Below, one piece after another: positions 28,948-37,112 of a stretch of 64,000 nt of DNA. Position 1 is the stretch's first letter. Each line of letters starts with the position of its first letter. This stretch comes from Azospirillum brasilense (lineage in GTDB: Bacteria > Pseudomonadota > Alphaproteobacteria > Azospirillales > Azospirillaceae). The notes under the pieces are model-generated. The model ran no database searches. It was not told the DNA's origin and worked only from the letters and a program-made list of their open reading frames with translations. The DNA lies in NCBI RefSeq assembly GCF_008365405.1, contig NZ_QOKV01000018.1, positions 62,001 to 126,000 on the forward strand, written 5' to 3'. The position numbers were made by a program, and so were the translations under genes.

Positions 28948-30251
28948 CCCTGACCTCCCCCCGGCAGGCGCAGCGCCACCGACAGCGCGTGCGCGTCCAG
29001 ACCCTCCGAGCGGGCCAGCGTCACCGCCGCCGGGCCGATCGCCTTCACACTGTCCGCGTCGCAGGCGACGAAGGTCGTCCGCTTCATGAAATCCAGCACG
29101 TTCAGGCCGGACGAGAAGCGCGCGGAGCGCGCCGTCGGCAGGACGTGGTTCGGGCCGGCGACGTAATCGCCGATGGCCTCCGGCGTGTAGCGGCCGAGGA
29201 AGATGGCCCCGGCGTTGCGGACCTTTGCCGCCAGCGCGTCGGGGTCCTCCACCGCCAGTTCCAGATGCTCCGGCGCCAGCCGGTCGATCAGGGCCGGCGA
29301 CTCGACCAGCAGATCGCGCACCACGATGATGGCGCCGTGCTCCCGCCAGCTCTCCCCGGCGATGGCGGCGCGCGGCAGAGTCTCCAGATGCCGGTCCACC
29401 GCCGCCGCCACCGCGTCGGCGAAAGCCGGGTCGTCGGTGATGAGGATCGACTGGGCCGAGGTGTCGTGCTCCGCCTGGGACAGCAGGTCCATGGCGATCC
29501 AGGCGGGATCGTTCCGGTTGTCGGCGACCACCAGAATCTCCGACGGGCCGGCGATGCTGTCAATCCCGACGGTGCCGTAGACCAGCCGCTTGGCGGCGGC
29601 GACAAAGGCGTTGCCGGGGCCGACGATCTTGTCCACCGGGGCGATGGTCGCCGTGCCGTAGGCCAGCGCGGCCACCGCCTGGGCGCCGCCGATGCGGTAG
29701 ATCTCGGTGATGCCGCAGCGCTTGGCGGCGGCCAGGACCAGCGGGTTGATCGCCCCGTCAGGGGTCGGCACCACCATGACGATGCGCTCCACCCCGGCGA
29801 CCTTGGCCGGCAGGGCGTTCATCAGGACGGAACTGGGGTAGGACGCCGTGCCGCCCGGCACATAGAGGCCGGCGGCCCCGACCGCCGTCCAGCGGGCGCC
29901 CAGCCGCACGCCCTGGGCGTCGCGGTAGTCCGTCGTCTCCGGCACCTGCAGGCGGTGGAAGCTCTCGATGCGCTCGGCCGCGGTGTCGAGCGCGCGCAGC
30001 AGGTCGTCGCCGCACTGCCCGACCGCCGCGTCCACCTCCTCCTGGGAGATGCGCAGGGTGGCCGGGGTCAGCGTCTGGCGGTCCCAGCGGGCGGTGTAGT
30101 CGATCAGCGCCGCGTCGCCGCGCTTGCGCACGTCGTCGATGACGCCGGCAACCAGGACCTGCACGTCCTCGCTGGTCTCGCGCTTGGCGTGCAGCAGACC
30201 TTCGAAACCGTCGGCGAAGCGGGGGTCCTGGGCATCAAGCCTGACGGGCAT
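28944..30251 (-). CDS. hisD: histidinol dehydrogenase
   Basis: The 435-residue enzyme catalyses the last two steps of histidine synthesis, histidinol to histidine with NAD. Family blocks seen are PGGTASYPSSVLMNALPAKVAGV, a zinc-site region with AEHDTSAQSILIT, and the catalytic APEHLEL near residue 330. Length is normal. Its start overlaps hisG by 17 bp, and UPF0262 follows with a 4-bp overlap. Confidence 0.96.
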   Translation of the reverse strand: MPVRLDAQDPRFADGFEGLLHAKRETSEDVQVLVAGVIDDVRKRGDAALIDYTARWDRQTLTPATLRISQEEVDAAVGQCGDDLLRALDTAAERIESFHRLQVPETTDYRDAQGVRLGARWTAVGAAGLYVPGGTASYPSSVLMNALPAKVAGVERIVMVVPTPDGAINPLVLAAAKRCGITEIYRIGGAQAVAALAYGTATIAPVDKIVGPGNAFVAAAKRLVYGTVGIDSIAGPSEILVVADNRNDPAWIAMDLLSQAEHDTSAQSILITDDPAFADAVAAAVDRHLETLPRAAIAGESWREHGAIIVVRDLLVESPALIDRLAPEHLELAVEDPDALAAKVRNAGAIFLGRYTPEAIGDYVAGPNHVLPTARSARFSSGLNVLDFMKRTTFVACDADSVKAIGPAAVTLARSEGLDAHALSVALRLPGGGQG

Positions 30252-30969
30252 TCACAGCCTCCCGGAAGCGGTCGATCCAGCCGGAGATTTCCTCAGGCCG
30301 CGTCTTGAAGGCGGCCCGGTTGACGATGAGGCGGGAGGTGACGTCGGCGATGTGCTCGATCTCCACCAGCCCGTTCGCCTTCAGCGTCGAACCGGTGGAC
30401 ACCAGATCGACGATGCGGCGGCACAGGCCGAGAGTCGGGGCAAGTTCCATCGCGCCGTTCAGTTTCACGCACTCCGCCTGCACCCCGCGCGCCGCGAAAT
30501 GCTTCCTGGTGACCTCCGGGTATTTGGTCGCGACGCGCACGTGGCTCCAACGCGACGGATCGTCGCTCTCCCCCAGTTCGACCGGCTCGGCGACCGACAG
30601 GCGGCACTTTCCGATGCCGAGGTCGAGCGGCGCGTAGATTTCCGGATAGTCGAATTCCATCAGCACGTCGTTGCCGGCCACGCCCAGATGGGCGGCGCCG
30701 AAGGCGACGAAGGTCGCCACGTCGAAGGACCGGACGCGGATGATGCTGAGATTCGGGATGTTGGTCGCAAAGCGCAGGAGCCGGCTGTCCGCGTCGTCGA
30801 ACGCCGCTTCCGGCTCGATGCCGGCGTGGGCGAGCAACGGGCGCAGCTCCTTCAGGATGCGTCCCTTGGGCAGGGCCAGAACCAGCGGCTGACCGGCCGG
30901 CGCATCGGAAGGCGCATCGGTCGGCGTGCTGGGCGCCGGCGCGCCAAGAGCACGGGTATCGGCGGGCAA
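30235..30969 (-). CDS. hisG: ATP phosphoribosyltransferase, short form
   Basis: This enzyme carries out the first step of histidine synthesis, condensing ATP with PRPP. The core begins LVLALPKGRILKEL, and the PRPP motif near the C-terminus reads DLVSTGSTLKANGL. The C-terminal regulatory domain of long-form HisG is absent, so the enzyme should need a HisZ partner, which is not in this window. TTG 30969 has GAGGAG 6 nt upstream; ATG 31011 in frame gives 14 extra residues and cannot be excluded. It overlaps hisD by 17 bp. Confidence 0.93.
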   Translation of the reverse strand: MPADTRALGAPAPSTPTDAPSDAPAGQPLVLALPKGRILKELRPLLAHAGIEPEAAFDDADSRLLRFATNIPNLSIIRVRSFDVATFVAFGAAHLGVAGNDVLMEFDYPEIYAPLDLGIGKCRLSVAEPVELGESDDPSRWSHVRVATKYPEVTRKHFAARGVQAECVKLNGAMELAPTLGLCRRIVDLVSTGSTLKANGLVEIEHIADVTSRLIVNRAAFKTRPEEISGWIDRFREAVNARQA

Positions 30970-31121
30970 AGAACTCTCCTCGGGCTGAACCGCTGCCCGG
31001 ATATACCACATTCCGCGCCGCCGTCACGGTCTTAGGAGGCATAAGTGCGGTGCAGGGCGGCCTTGTTGGTGCCGATCGCCGTCCGTGCCCCCACGCTTCA
31101 CCCGCCGGCAAATTCAACACA

Positions 31122-31148
31122 GTGAAAATGTTCTATGCGCATTTTCAC
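31122..31148. promoter_or_regulatory. 9-bp inverted repeat, candidate operator
   Basis: GTGAAAATG at 31122-31130 and its exact complement CATTTTCAC at 31140-31148 flank a 9-nt spacer. It lies 23 bp before a candidate -35 box, between hisG and the methionine-type operon. Position fits an activator or repressor site; no matching regulator is adjacent. Confidence 0.5.
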
Positions 31149-31170
31149 ACATTAACTCTCATTTTCCGCC

Positions 31171-31200
31171 TTGACCGAATGCCCATCGACATTGTAGATA
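31171..31200 (+). promoter_or_regulatory. candidate sigma-70 promoter of the methionine-type operon
   Basis: TTGACC (31171-31176) and TAGATA (31195-31200) are separated by 18 bp. The promoter would give a leader of nearly 300 nt that contains the Cys/Met-rich small ORF at 31318-31410. The rest of the 31012-31497 gap holds the inverted repeat at 31122 and no other gene. Confidence 0.5.
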
Positions 31201-31317
31201 AATCTCCGGACGCCCAAGGGGGGCGCCCCGCGGCAATTTGATCGCCAGCTTGCGCCGCGTCACCAAACGCTAAAGCGCCACGATACCGGTCGTGGAACTC
31301 TGACAGGAGTGACCGGA

Positions 31318-31410
31318 ATGACCATGATGCCCCTCCCCTCCCCAGCCGATCGGACCGGCACCGTGACGGGCCTGTGTTGCCGAATGCGCAGCGCCTCGTG
31401 TCGCCGCTGA
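31318..31410 (+). CDS. 30-codon Cys/Met-rich leader ORF (candidate attenuation peptide)
   Basis: ATG 31318 has an AGGAG site 8 nt upstream (31305-31309). The 30-residue peptide has Met at 1, 3, 4 and 23 and Cys at 20, 21 and 28, with the tandem codons TGT-TGC inside GLCCRMR, and it ends with two arginine codons. It precedes by 88 nt a gene that leads a methionine-type transport operon. Tandem-cysteine leader ORFs that sense Cys supply through ribosome stalling are known in actinobacteria; this assignment here is inference. A GC-rich hairpin (31457-31462 with 31474-31479) just before the next ribosome site could be the regulated structure. Confidence 0.6.
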   Translation: MTMMPLPSPADRTGTVTGLCCRMRSASCRR

Positions 31411-31497
31411 CCCCAGCGCGCCGACCCGTCCAGTCCAGCACCCGATCCGCATACACCCCGCGCGCCGCAGCGCCGCGGGCCGAGGGAGAACTCCGTC

Positions 31498-31698
31498 ATG
31501 AGCACCTCCAACGCCTACGCCATTGAAGTCCAGGGCCGGTCCGCCGGCATCGTCGTCGCCGGTCAGGGCGGCTTCACCTTCTTCGTGTCCGACTGGTCCT
31601 TCAAGGACCTGGACCGCAAGACCTTCCGCAACGTCGGACAGGCCGAGCGCGCCGCCAAACAGTTGGCGGCCCGGCGCTCCGGCGTGCGGCGGCGCTGA
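31498..31698 (+). CDS. small conserved-looking hypothetical protein
   Basis: The 66-residue basic protein (MSTSNAYAIEVQGRSAGIVV, ending in an Arg-rich tail) has no recognised domain, signal peptide or membrane span. GGGAG precedes ATG 31498 by several bases. It reads like a beta-rich, possibly nucleic-acid-binding small protein, but this is weak. It is the first full gene after the Cys/Met-rich leader ORF and 73 bp before the binding-protein gene, so it is probably under the same control. Confidence 0.6.
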   Translation: MSTSNAYAIEVQGRSAGIVVAGQGGFTFFVSDWSFKDLDRKTFRNVGQAERAAKQLAARRSGVRRR

Positions 31699-31771
31699 TC
31701 GCGCGCCTGCGTTTCACACGCCCCCATCGCTCGACCAAGCCATTCCACACCACGCATAAAGGACCTGTTCC

Positions 31772-32551
31772 GTGAAAGCCTTTCTGACGTCCCTTGTCAC
31801 CGCCGCCCTGCTCACCGTCTCCACCGGCGCCGGCGCCGCGGCCCTGAAGCTCGGCGTGTCCGCCGGCCCCTATGGCGAGATCCTGGACTACACGGCGAAG
31901 ATCGCCGCCAAGGAGGGCCTGAAGGCGGAGGTGATCGAGTTCACCGACTGGAACATGCCCAACGCCGCGCTCCAGTCCGGCGACATCGACGCCAACAACT
32001 TCCAGCACCAGCCCTTCCTCGACAACCAGATCAAGCAGCGCGGATACGACATCGTCCCCGTCGCCAAGAGCATCGTCGTGCCCATGGGCATCTACGCGAA
32101 GAAGGTGCAGTCGCTGGCCGACCTGAAGGAAGGGGCCAGCGTCTCCATCCCCAACGACCCGACCAACGGCGCCCGCGCCCTGTTCCTGCTGGCCAAGGCC
32201 GGGGTGATCGGGCTGAAGGACGGGGCGGGCCTGAACACCTCCATCGCCGACATCGCGTCCAACCCGAAGAAGATCAAGCTGGTGGAGTTGGACGCCGCCC
32301 AGCTTCCGCGCTCGCTGGACGACGTGGACGCCTCGGTCATCACGCTGAACTACGCGGTTCTGGCCGGGCTGACCCCCAAGACCGCCCTGGTTCTGGAGGA
32401 CGACCAGTCGAAATGGCACCTCGTCTGGGCCGTCCGCAAGGACCGCGCCGAGGACCCGGCGATCAAGCGCTTCATCGAGCTGTACCGCTCCGCCGAGGTG
32501 CGGGACTTCATCAACACGCGCTTCAACGGCACCATCATCCCGACTTGGTGA
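31772..32551 (+). CDS. metQ: MetQ/NlpA-family periplasmic binding protein
   Basis: The 259-residue protein has an N-terminal signal peptide (to about Ala22-Ala24) and then the NlpA fold: LKLGVSAGPYGEIL, DANNFQHQPFLDNQ, VSIPNDPTNGARAL, VELDAAQLPRSLDDVD and the C-terminal RFNGTIIPTW. There is no lipobox cysteine, so it should be a soluble periplasmic protein, unlike Escherichia coli MetQ. GTG 31772 has AAGGA 8 nt upstream. A second, similar MetQ ends the operon. Ligand is probably methionine or a related thioether. Confidence 0.9.
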   Translation: MKAFLTSLVTAALLTVSTGAGAAALKLGVSAGPYGEILDYTAKIAAKEGLKAEVIEFTDWNMPNAALQSGDIDANNFQHQPFLDNQIKQRGYDIVPVAKSIVVPMGIYAKKVQSLADLKEGASVSIPNDPTNGARALFLLAKAGVIGLKDGAGLNTSIADIASNPKKIKLVELDAAQLPRSLDDVDASVITLNYAVLAGLTPKTALVLEDDQSKWHLVWAVRKDRAEDPAIKRFIELYRSAEVRDFINTRFNGTIIPTW

Positions 32552-32566
32552 GCGCCATTCTTCCAT

Positions 32567-32707
32567 CCCCTCTCCCGCCCCGGGAGAGGGTGGCCCGAAG
32601 GGCCGGGTGAGGGTCGCGCGAGGATCAAGGCGCTGATCCTTGCCGGTACCCTCACCCTTCCCACGCTGACGCGCGGGCCCCTTCCCTCTCCCGGGGCGGG
32701 AGAGGGG
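32567..32707. repeat. 140-bp intergenic palindromic repeat, copy 1
   Basis: This copy begins with CCCCTCTCCCG paired with a GGGAGAGGG arm, has a central GGGTGAGGG/CCCTCACCC inverted pair, and ends with CCTTCCCTCTCCCG then GGGAGAGGG. The same layout recurs at 54186-54323 and 59439-59579 in the same orientation. It lies between the MetQ and acyl-CoA ligase genes and probably folds strongly in RNA. Confidence 0.88.
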
Positions 32708-32748
32708 TATCAACGGGCAAAATTTTCGACTTTCCAGGAAGCTCCGTC

Positions 32749-34419
32749 ATGACCGGCCCGTTCAGCCGCACCGCCTCGATCTATGACCGCGGCCTCGCCC
32801 CCGATCCCGCGAACCACGTCCCGCTCAGCCCGCTCAGCTTCCTGAAACGCGCGGCGAAGGTCTATCCGGACAAGCCGGCCATCCGCCACGGAAGCCGGAT
32901 CATCACCTACGCGCAGTTCCTCGACCGGGTGCGGCGCTTCGCCGGGGCGCTGGTTCAGGCCGGGGTGGGTCGGGGCGACACGGTGTCGGTGCTGGCGCCC
33001 AACGTCCCGGCGCTGCTGGAGGCGCATTACGCGGTGCCGTTGGCCGGCGCAGTCCTGAACGCGCTGAACACCCGGCTGGACGCCGCGGCCGTCGCCTTCA
33101 TCCTGGACCACAGCGAAACAAGGCTCCTGGTTGTGGACCGCGAGCTGTCGCCGGTCGCCAAGGCGGCGCTCGCCCGGACAGAGCGCCCCGTCACGCTGGT
33201 GGAGATCGCCGACGAGCAGGTGCCCGACGCGCCGTCGCTGGGTGCGGTGGAGTATGAGGACTTCCTCGCCGCCGCCGACCCCGCCCCCTGGCGTGGGCCG
33301 GACGACGAGTGGCAGGCCATCGCGCTGAACTACACCAGCGGCACCACCGGCAACCCCAAGGGCGTCGTCTACCACCACCGCGGCGCCTATCTGAACGCGC
33401 TGGGCAACGCCTTCACCCTGAACGTCCGGCCCGAGAGCGTCTTCCTGTGGACGCTGCCGATGTTCCACTGCAACGGCTGGACCTACAGCTGGGCGGTCAC
33501 CGCCGCGGGCGGCACCCATGTCTGCCTGCGCCGGGTGGAGCCGGCGGCGATCTTCGACGCCATCGCGGAGTTGGGCGTCACCCACCTGTGCGGCGCGCCG
33601 ATCGTGCTGAACATGCTGATCCACGCCCCGGCATCGGTGCGGCGGCCCGCCCCCCGCCAAGTGATCGTGGGGACCGGCGGAGCCGCTCCGCCGTCCGCCG
33701 TGCTGGCCGGCATGGCGGCGCTGGGCTTCGCGGTGGTGCACATGTACGGGCTGACCGAATGCTACGGCCCGGCCACCGTCTGCGCGCCGCAGGACGGCTG
33801 GGAGGATCTCGACGCCGACGGGTTGGCTCTGCAATTCGCCCGCCAGGGGGTGAACCACATCGCGGTCGAGGACGTGACCGTGCTCGACCGCGAGAGCGGC
33901 CAGCCGGTCCCCGCCGACGCCCTGACCATCGGCGAGATCGTGCTGCGCGGCAACACGGTGATGAAGGGCTATCTGAAGAACCCCGCGGCGACGAGGGAGG
34001 CGCTGAAGGACGGCTGGTTCCGCACCGGGGACCTGGGCGTCCTGCATCCCGACGGCTATATCGAGGTGAAGGACCGCAGCAAGGACATCATCATATCCGG
34101 CGGCGAGAACATCTCGTCCCTGGAGGTGGAGGAGGCGTTGTACCGGCACCCCGCCGTTCTAGAAGCCGCCGTGGTCGCCCGCCCCGACGACCGTTGGGGC
34201 GAGAGCCCCTGCGCCTTCGTCACGGTGAAGCCCGGCGCGGAGCGCCCCTCTGAGTCCGACATAATTCAATGGTGCCGCGACCGCATTGCACACTACAAGG
34301 TGCCCCGCACCGTCGTGTTCAGCGATCTGCCGAAGACATCGACCGGTAAAATCCAGAAGACCGTCCTGCGCGACGCCGCCCGCGAACTGGGCGCACGTCG
34401 GGAGGCCAAGAGCGTATGA
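32749..34419 (+). CDS. acyl-CoA synthetase (AMP-forming), DmdB-like
   Basis: The 556-residue cytoplasmic enzyme of the adenylate-forming family has the P-loop YTSGTTGNPKG at residues 195-205, YGLTECYGP, the hinge GWFRTGDLG and the catalytic-lysine motif KTSTGKIQK. The size and sequence style are those of medium-chain or DmdB-type ligases; DmdB activates 3-methylthiopropionate made from methionine or DMSP. Its place between metQ and metN with a 4-bp overlap to metN suggests it handles the imported thio-compound. A plain fatty-acid ligase remains possible. Confidence 0.87.
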   Translation: MTGPFSRTASIYDRGLAPDPANHVPLSPLSFLKRAAKVYPDKPAIRHGSRIITYAQFLDRVRRFAGALVQAGVGRGDTVSVLAPNVPALLEAHYAVPLAGAVLNALNTRLDAAAVAFILDHSETRLLVVDRELSPVAKAALARTERPVTLVEIADEQVPDAPSLGAVEYEDFLAAADPAPWRGPDDEWQAIALNYTSGTTGNPKGVVYHHRGAYLNALGNAFTLNVRPESVFLWTLPMFHCNGWTYSWAVTAAGGTHVCLRRVEPAAIFDAIAELGVTHLCGAPIVLNMLIHAPASVRRPAPRQVIVGTGGAAPPSAVLAGMAALGFAVVHMYGLTECYGPATVCAPQDGWEDLDADGLALQFARQGVNHIAVEDVTVLDRESGQPVPADALTIGEIVLRGNTVMKGYLKNPAATREALKDGWFRTGDLGVLHPDGYIEVKDRSKDIIISGGENISSLEVEEALYRHPAVLEAAVVARPDDRWGESPCAFVTVKPGAERPSESDIIQWCRDRIAHYKVPRTVVFSDLPKTSTGKIQKTVLRDAARELGARREAKSV

Positions 34420-35480
34420 TAACCTTCGAACAGCTTCAGAAAACCTATCCGTCCCGCGGCACCGGGCAGCCGGTCCAGGCGCTCGCCGACATCGACCTGA
34501 CCATCGGGCGCGGCGAGATCTACGGCATCATCGGGCGGTCGGGCGCCGGCAAATCCACACTGCTGCGCACCGTGAACCTGCTGGAGAAGCCGACCTCCGG
34601 CCGGGTGCTGGTCGACGGGGTGGACGTCACCGCCCTGTCGCCGCGCGAGTTGCGCGCGGCGCGGCACAGCATCGGCATGATCTTCCAGCACTTCAACCTG
34701 CTGTCCTCGCGCACGGTGTTCGACAACGTCGCCCTGCCGCTGGAACTGGCCGGGGTGGCGAAGGCGCAGATCCGCGCGACGGTGGAGCCGTTGCTCGACC
34801 TCGTCGGCCTCACCGACAAGCGCGACCGCTACCCGGCGGAGCTATCGGGCGGGCAGAAGCAGCGCGTCGGCATCGCCCGCGCGTTGGCCAGCAAGCCCAA
34901 GGTGCTCCTGTCGGACGAGGCGACCTCCGCCCTCGATCCGGAGACGACGACCCAGATCCTCCACCTGCTGGCCGACATCAACAAGCGGCTGGGCCTGACC
35001 ATCGTCCTGATCACCCACGAGATCGCCGTCATCAAGGAGATCTGCCACAAGGTGGCGGTGATGGAGAACGGGCGGATCATCGAGCAGGGGCCGGTCTTCG
35101 ACATCTTCGCGCACCCGAAGCACGAGACGACGAAGACCTTCGTCGATCCGGTCATCAACCGCGGCATCCCGGACAGTCTGCGCGCCCGCCTGTCGGCCAC
35201 GCCGGTGCCGGGGTCGAACATGGTGCTGCGCATCACCTTCACGGGCGAGCGCGCGACCTCCCCGGTGATCAGCGCGATCAGCCGCAAGCTGAACCTGGAC
35301 CTGAACATCTGGCACGGCCAGATCGACGAGATCCAGGGCGCGCCCTTCGGAACGCTGGTGGTCGAGGCCATCGGCAACCCGCAGTCCATCGAGGCGGCCA
35401 TCAGCCTCCTGAACGTCAACAAGCTCGGTGTCGAGGTGCTCGGTCATGCTGTCCCCGGAAATCTACGCGCTGCTGTTTAA
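34416..35480 (+). CDS. metN: methionine ABC transporter ATP-binding protein
   Basis: The 354-residue ATPase has Walker A GRSGAGKS at 40-47, the signature ELSGGQKQRVGIARAL, Walker B and switch His (LITHE), and a C-terminal NIL domain (about 265-345) that in MetN binds methionine and inhibits transport. It overlaps the ligase stop by 4 bp (ATGA) and metI by 35 bp. The NIL domain makes the methionine-type assignment firm at family level. Confidence 0.95.
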   Translation: MITFEQLQKTYPSRGTGQPVQALADIDLTIGRGEIYGIIGRSGAGKSTLLRTVNLLEKPTSGRVLVDGVDVTALSPRELRAARHSIGMIFQHFNLLSSRTVFDNVALPLELAGVAKAQIRATVEPLLDLVGLTDKRDRYPAELSGGQKQRVGIARALASKPKVLLSDEATSALDPETTTQILHLLADINKRLGLTIVLITHEIAVIKEICHKVAVMENGRIIEQGPVFDIFAHPKHETTKTFVDPVINRGIPDSLRARLSATPVPGSNMVLRITFTGERATSPVISAISRKLNLDLNIWHGQIDEIQGAPFGTLVVEAIGNPQSIEAAISLLNVNKLGVEVLGHAVPGNLRAAV

Positions 35481-36114
35481 GGCGCTTCTCGACACGCTCT
35501 ACATGGTGGCGGTGTCGGGCCTTCTGGGCACGGCGCTGGGCCTTCCGCTGGGCGTGCTCCTGGCCGTCACCGGCCGGGGGGAGCTGCTGCCGAATCTCGC
35601 CTTCAACCGGATCGCCGGCGTGCTGGTGAACATGACGCGCTCCACCCCCTTCATCATCCTGGTGGTGGCGATCATCCCCTTCACCCGCCTGATCGCCGGC
35701 ACCTCCATCGGCACCGCCGCGGCCATCGTGCCGCTGACGGTCGCCGCCGTGCCCTTCATCGCCCGCATCGTCGAGGGCGCCGTGCGCGAGGTCGACCGCG
35801 GCCTGATCGAGGCGGCGCAGTCCATGGGCGCCACGCCCCTCCAGATCATCCGCAAGGTCCTGCTGCCGGAGGCGATGCCCGCCATCGCGCTGGGCCTGAC
35901 GCTGTCGGTGGTCAGCCTGATCGGCTATTCGGCCATGGTCGGCGCGGTCGGCGGCGGCGGCCTGGGCGACCTCGGCATCCGCTACGGCTACCAGCGCTTC
36001 CTGCCGGAGGTCATGCTGGCCGTGGTCGTCGTGCTGATCGTGCTGGTGCAGATCGTTCAATCGACGGGCGACTGGATCGCCCGCCGCGTCAACAAACGCA
36101 ACCTGAAGTCCTGA
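35446..36114 (+). CDS. metI: methionine ABC transporter permease
   Basis: The 222-residue inner-membrane protein has about five membrane spans and the EAA-type motif EAAQSMGATPLQIIRKVLLP. It follows MetI through VGGGGLGDLGIRYGYQRF near the C-terminus. ATG 35446 gives the usual MetI start; a frame from 35428 is also open. It overlaps metN by 35 bp. Confidence 0.94.
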   Translation: MLSPEIYALLFKALLDTLYMVAVSGLLGTALGLPLGVLLAVTGRGELLPNLAFNRIAGVLVNMTRSTPFIILVVAIIPFTRLIAGTSIGTAAAIVPLTVAAVPFIARIVEGAVREVDRGLIEAAQSMGATPLQIIRKVLLPEAMPAIALGLTLSVVSLIGYSAMVGAVGGGGLGDLGIRYGYQRFLPEVMLAVVVVLIVLVQIVQSTGDWIARRVNKRNLKS

Positions 36115-36124
36115 GGAGTTGGAG

Positions 36125-36925
36125 ATGTTCCGTACCCGTGTGCTCGGCGCGGCCTTTGGTCTGGTGGCCGGCATCGCGACCCTGGCGACCGCCGTCGGCG
36201 CGTCGGCCGAAGCCCTGAAGATCGGCGTCACCCCCGGCCCGCACGGCCAGATCCTGGAGAAGGTCAAGCCGCTGGCCGCCAAGGAGGGCCTCGACCTGAC
36301 GGTTCTGGAGTTCTCCGACTACGTCATCCCGAATCAGGCGCTGTCCCAGGGCGACCTCAACGCCAACTCCTTCCAGCACCAGCCCTACCTGGACAACCAG
36401 GTGAAGGACCGTGGCTACGAGCTGGTCAGCGTCGCCAAGACGGTGATCTTCCCGATGGGCGTCTATTCCAAGAAGGTGAAGAGCCTGGACGAGTTGCCCG
36501 ACGGCGCCAAGGTCTCCATCCCCAACGACCCGACCAACGGCGGCCGCGCCCTGCTGCTGCTCCAGGCCAAGGGGCTGCTGAAGGTGAAGGAGAGCGCCGG
36601 CCTGAAGGCCTCTCCGCTCGACATTTCCGAGAACCCGAAGAAGCTGCAGATCCTGGAGCTGGACGCCGCCCAGCTTCCGCGTTCGCTGGACGACGTGACC
36701 GTGGCGGTCATCAACACCAACTTCGCCATGGAATCCGGCCTGGACCCGAACAAGGACGCCATCGCCCGCGAGGCCAGCGAGAGCCCCTACGCCAACGTCA
36801 TCGCCGTCCGCAAGGTCGACCAGGACAAGCCGTGGGTCGCCACGCTGGTGAAGGTCTACCAGAGCGACGAGGTGAAGCAGTTCATCCTCGACCGCTTCAA
36901 GGGTGCGGTGGTTCCGGCTTGGTGA
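36125..36925 (+). CDS. metQ: second MetQ/NlpA-family binding protein
   Basis: The 266-residue protein has a signal peptide (to about Ala27) and the same NlpA blocks as the first copy: LKIGVTPGPHGQILE, NANSFQHQPYLDNQ, VSIPNDPTNGGRAL, LELDAAQLPRSLDDV and RFKGAVVPAW. It too lacks a lipobox cysteine. ATG 36125 follows AGGAG at 6 nt. Two binding proteins with one MetNI suggest two ligands for the same channel. A strong terminator follows. Confidence 0.93.
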   Translation: MFRTRVLGAAFGLVAGIATLATAVGASAEALKIGVTPGPHGQILEKVKPLAAKEGLDLTVLEFSDYVIPNQALSQGDLNANSFQHQPYLDNQVKDRGYELVSVAKTVIFPMGVYSKKVKSLDELPDGAKVSIPNDPTNGGRALLLLQAKGLLKVKESAGLKASPLDISENPKKLQILELDAAQLPRSLDDVTVAVINTNFAMESGLDPNKDAIAREASESPYANVIAVRKVDQDKPWVATLVKVYQSDEVKQFILDRFKGAVVPAW

Positions 36926-36931
36926 AAGCCA

Positions 36932-36970
36932 AGGGGTCTCTCACGTATTGGCGAGAGACCCCTATTCTTT
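36932..36970 (+). terminator. intrinsic terminator of the methionine-type operon
   Basis: A perfect 11-bp stem (36932-36942 with 36953-36963) is followed by ATTCTTT, just 7 bp after the metQ stop. Confidence 0.88.
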
Positions 36971-37112
36971 GTATGCAAATAAATGTGACAGCTTTTTCTG
37001 AAAGTACAGGCGATTAGCGCATTCACAGAATTTTAATTCAAAAATGGGCTTGACCGCTTAACTGGCTTCCTATGGATTGGTGAATGTTTGATTCAAAGTT
37101 AAGGAGCTTTCA
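36971..37112 (+). promoter_or_regulatory. AT-rich region before the deaminase gene; possible AvcI-like RNA locus
   Basis: This 142-bp gap is AT-rich, unlike the operon before it. It holds a candidate -35 TTGACC (37050-37055) with a weak -10 TATGGA (37071-37076), and AGGAG (37102-37106) before ATG 37113. AvcD deaminases in vibrios are neutralised by a small RNA, AvcI, encoded just upstream on the same strand. The gap is the right place but short, and no AvcI-like sequence could be confirmed by eye. Confidence 0.35.

Noticed and set aside
31201..31497. SAM or other known riboswitch upstream of the methionine-type operon
   Set aside because: No SAM-I/II/IV or SAM/SAH core recognised by eye; the strongest signal is the leader ORF. 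A covariance-model search would settle this.
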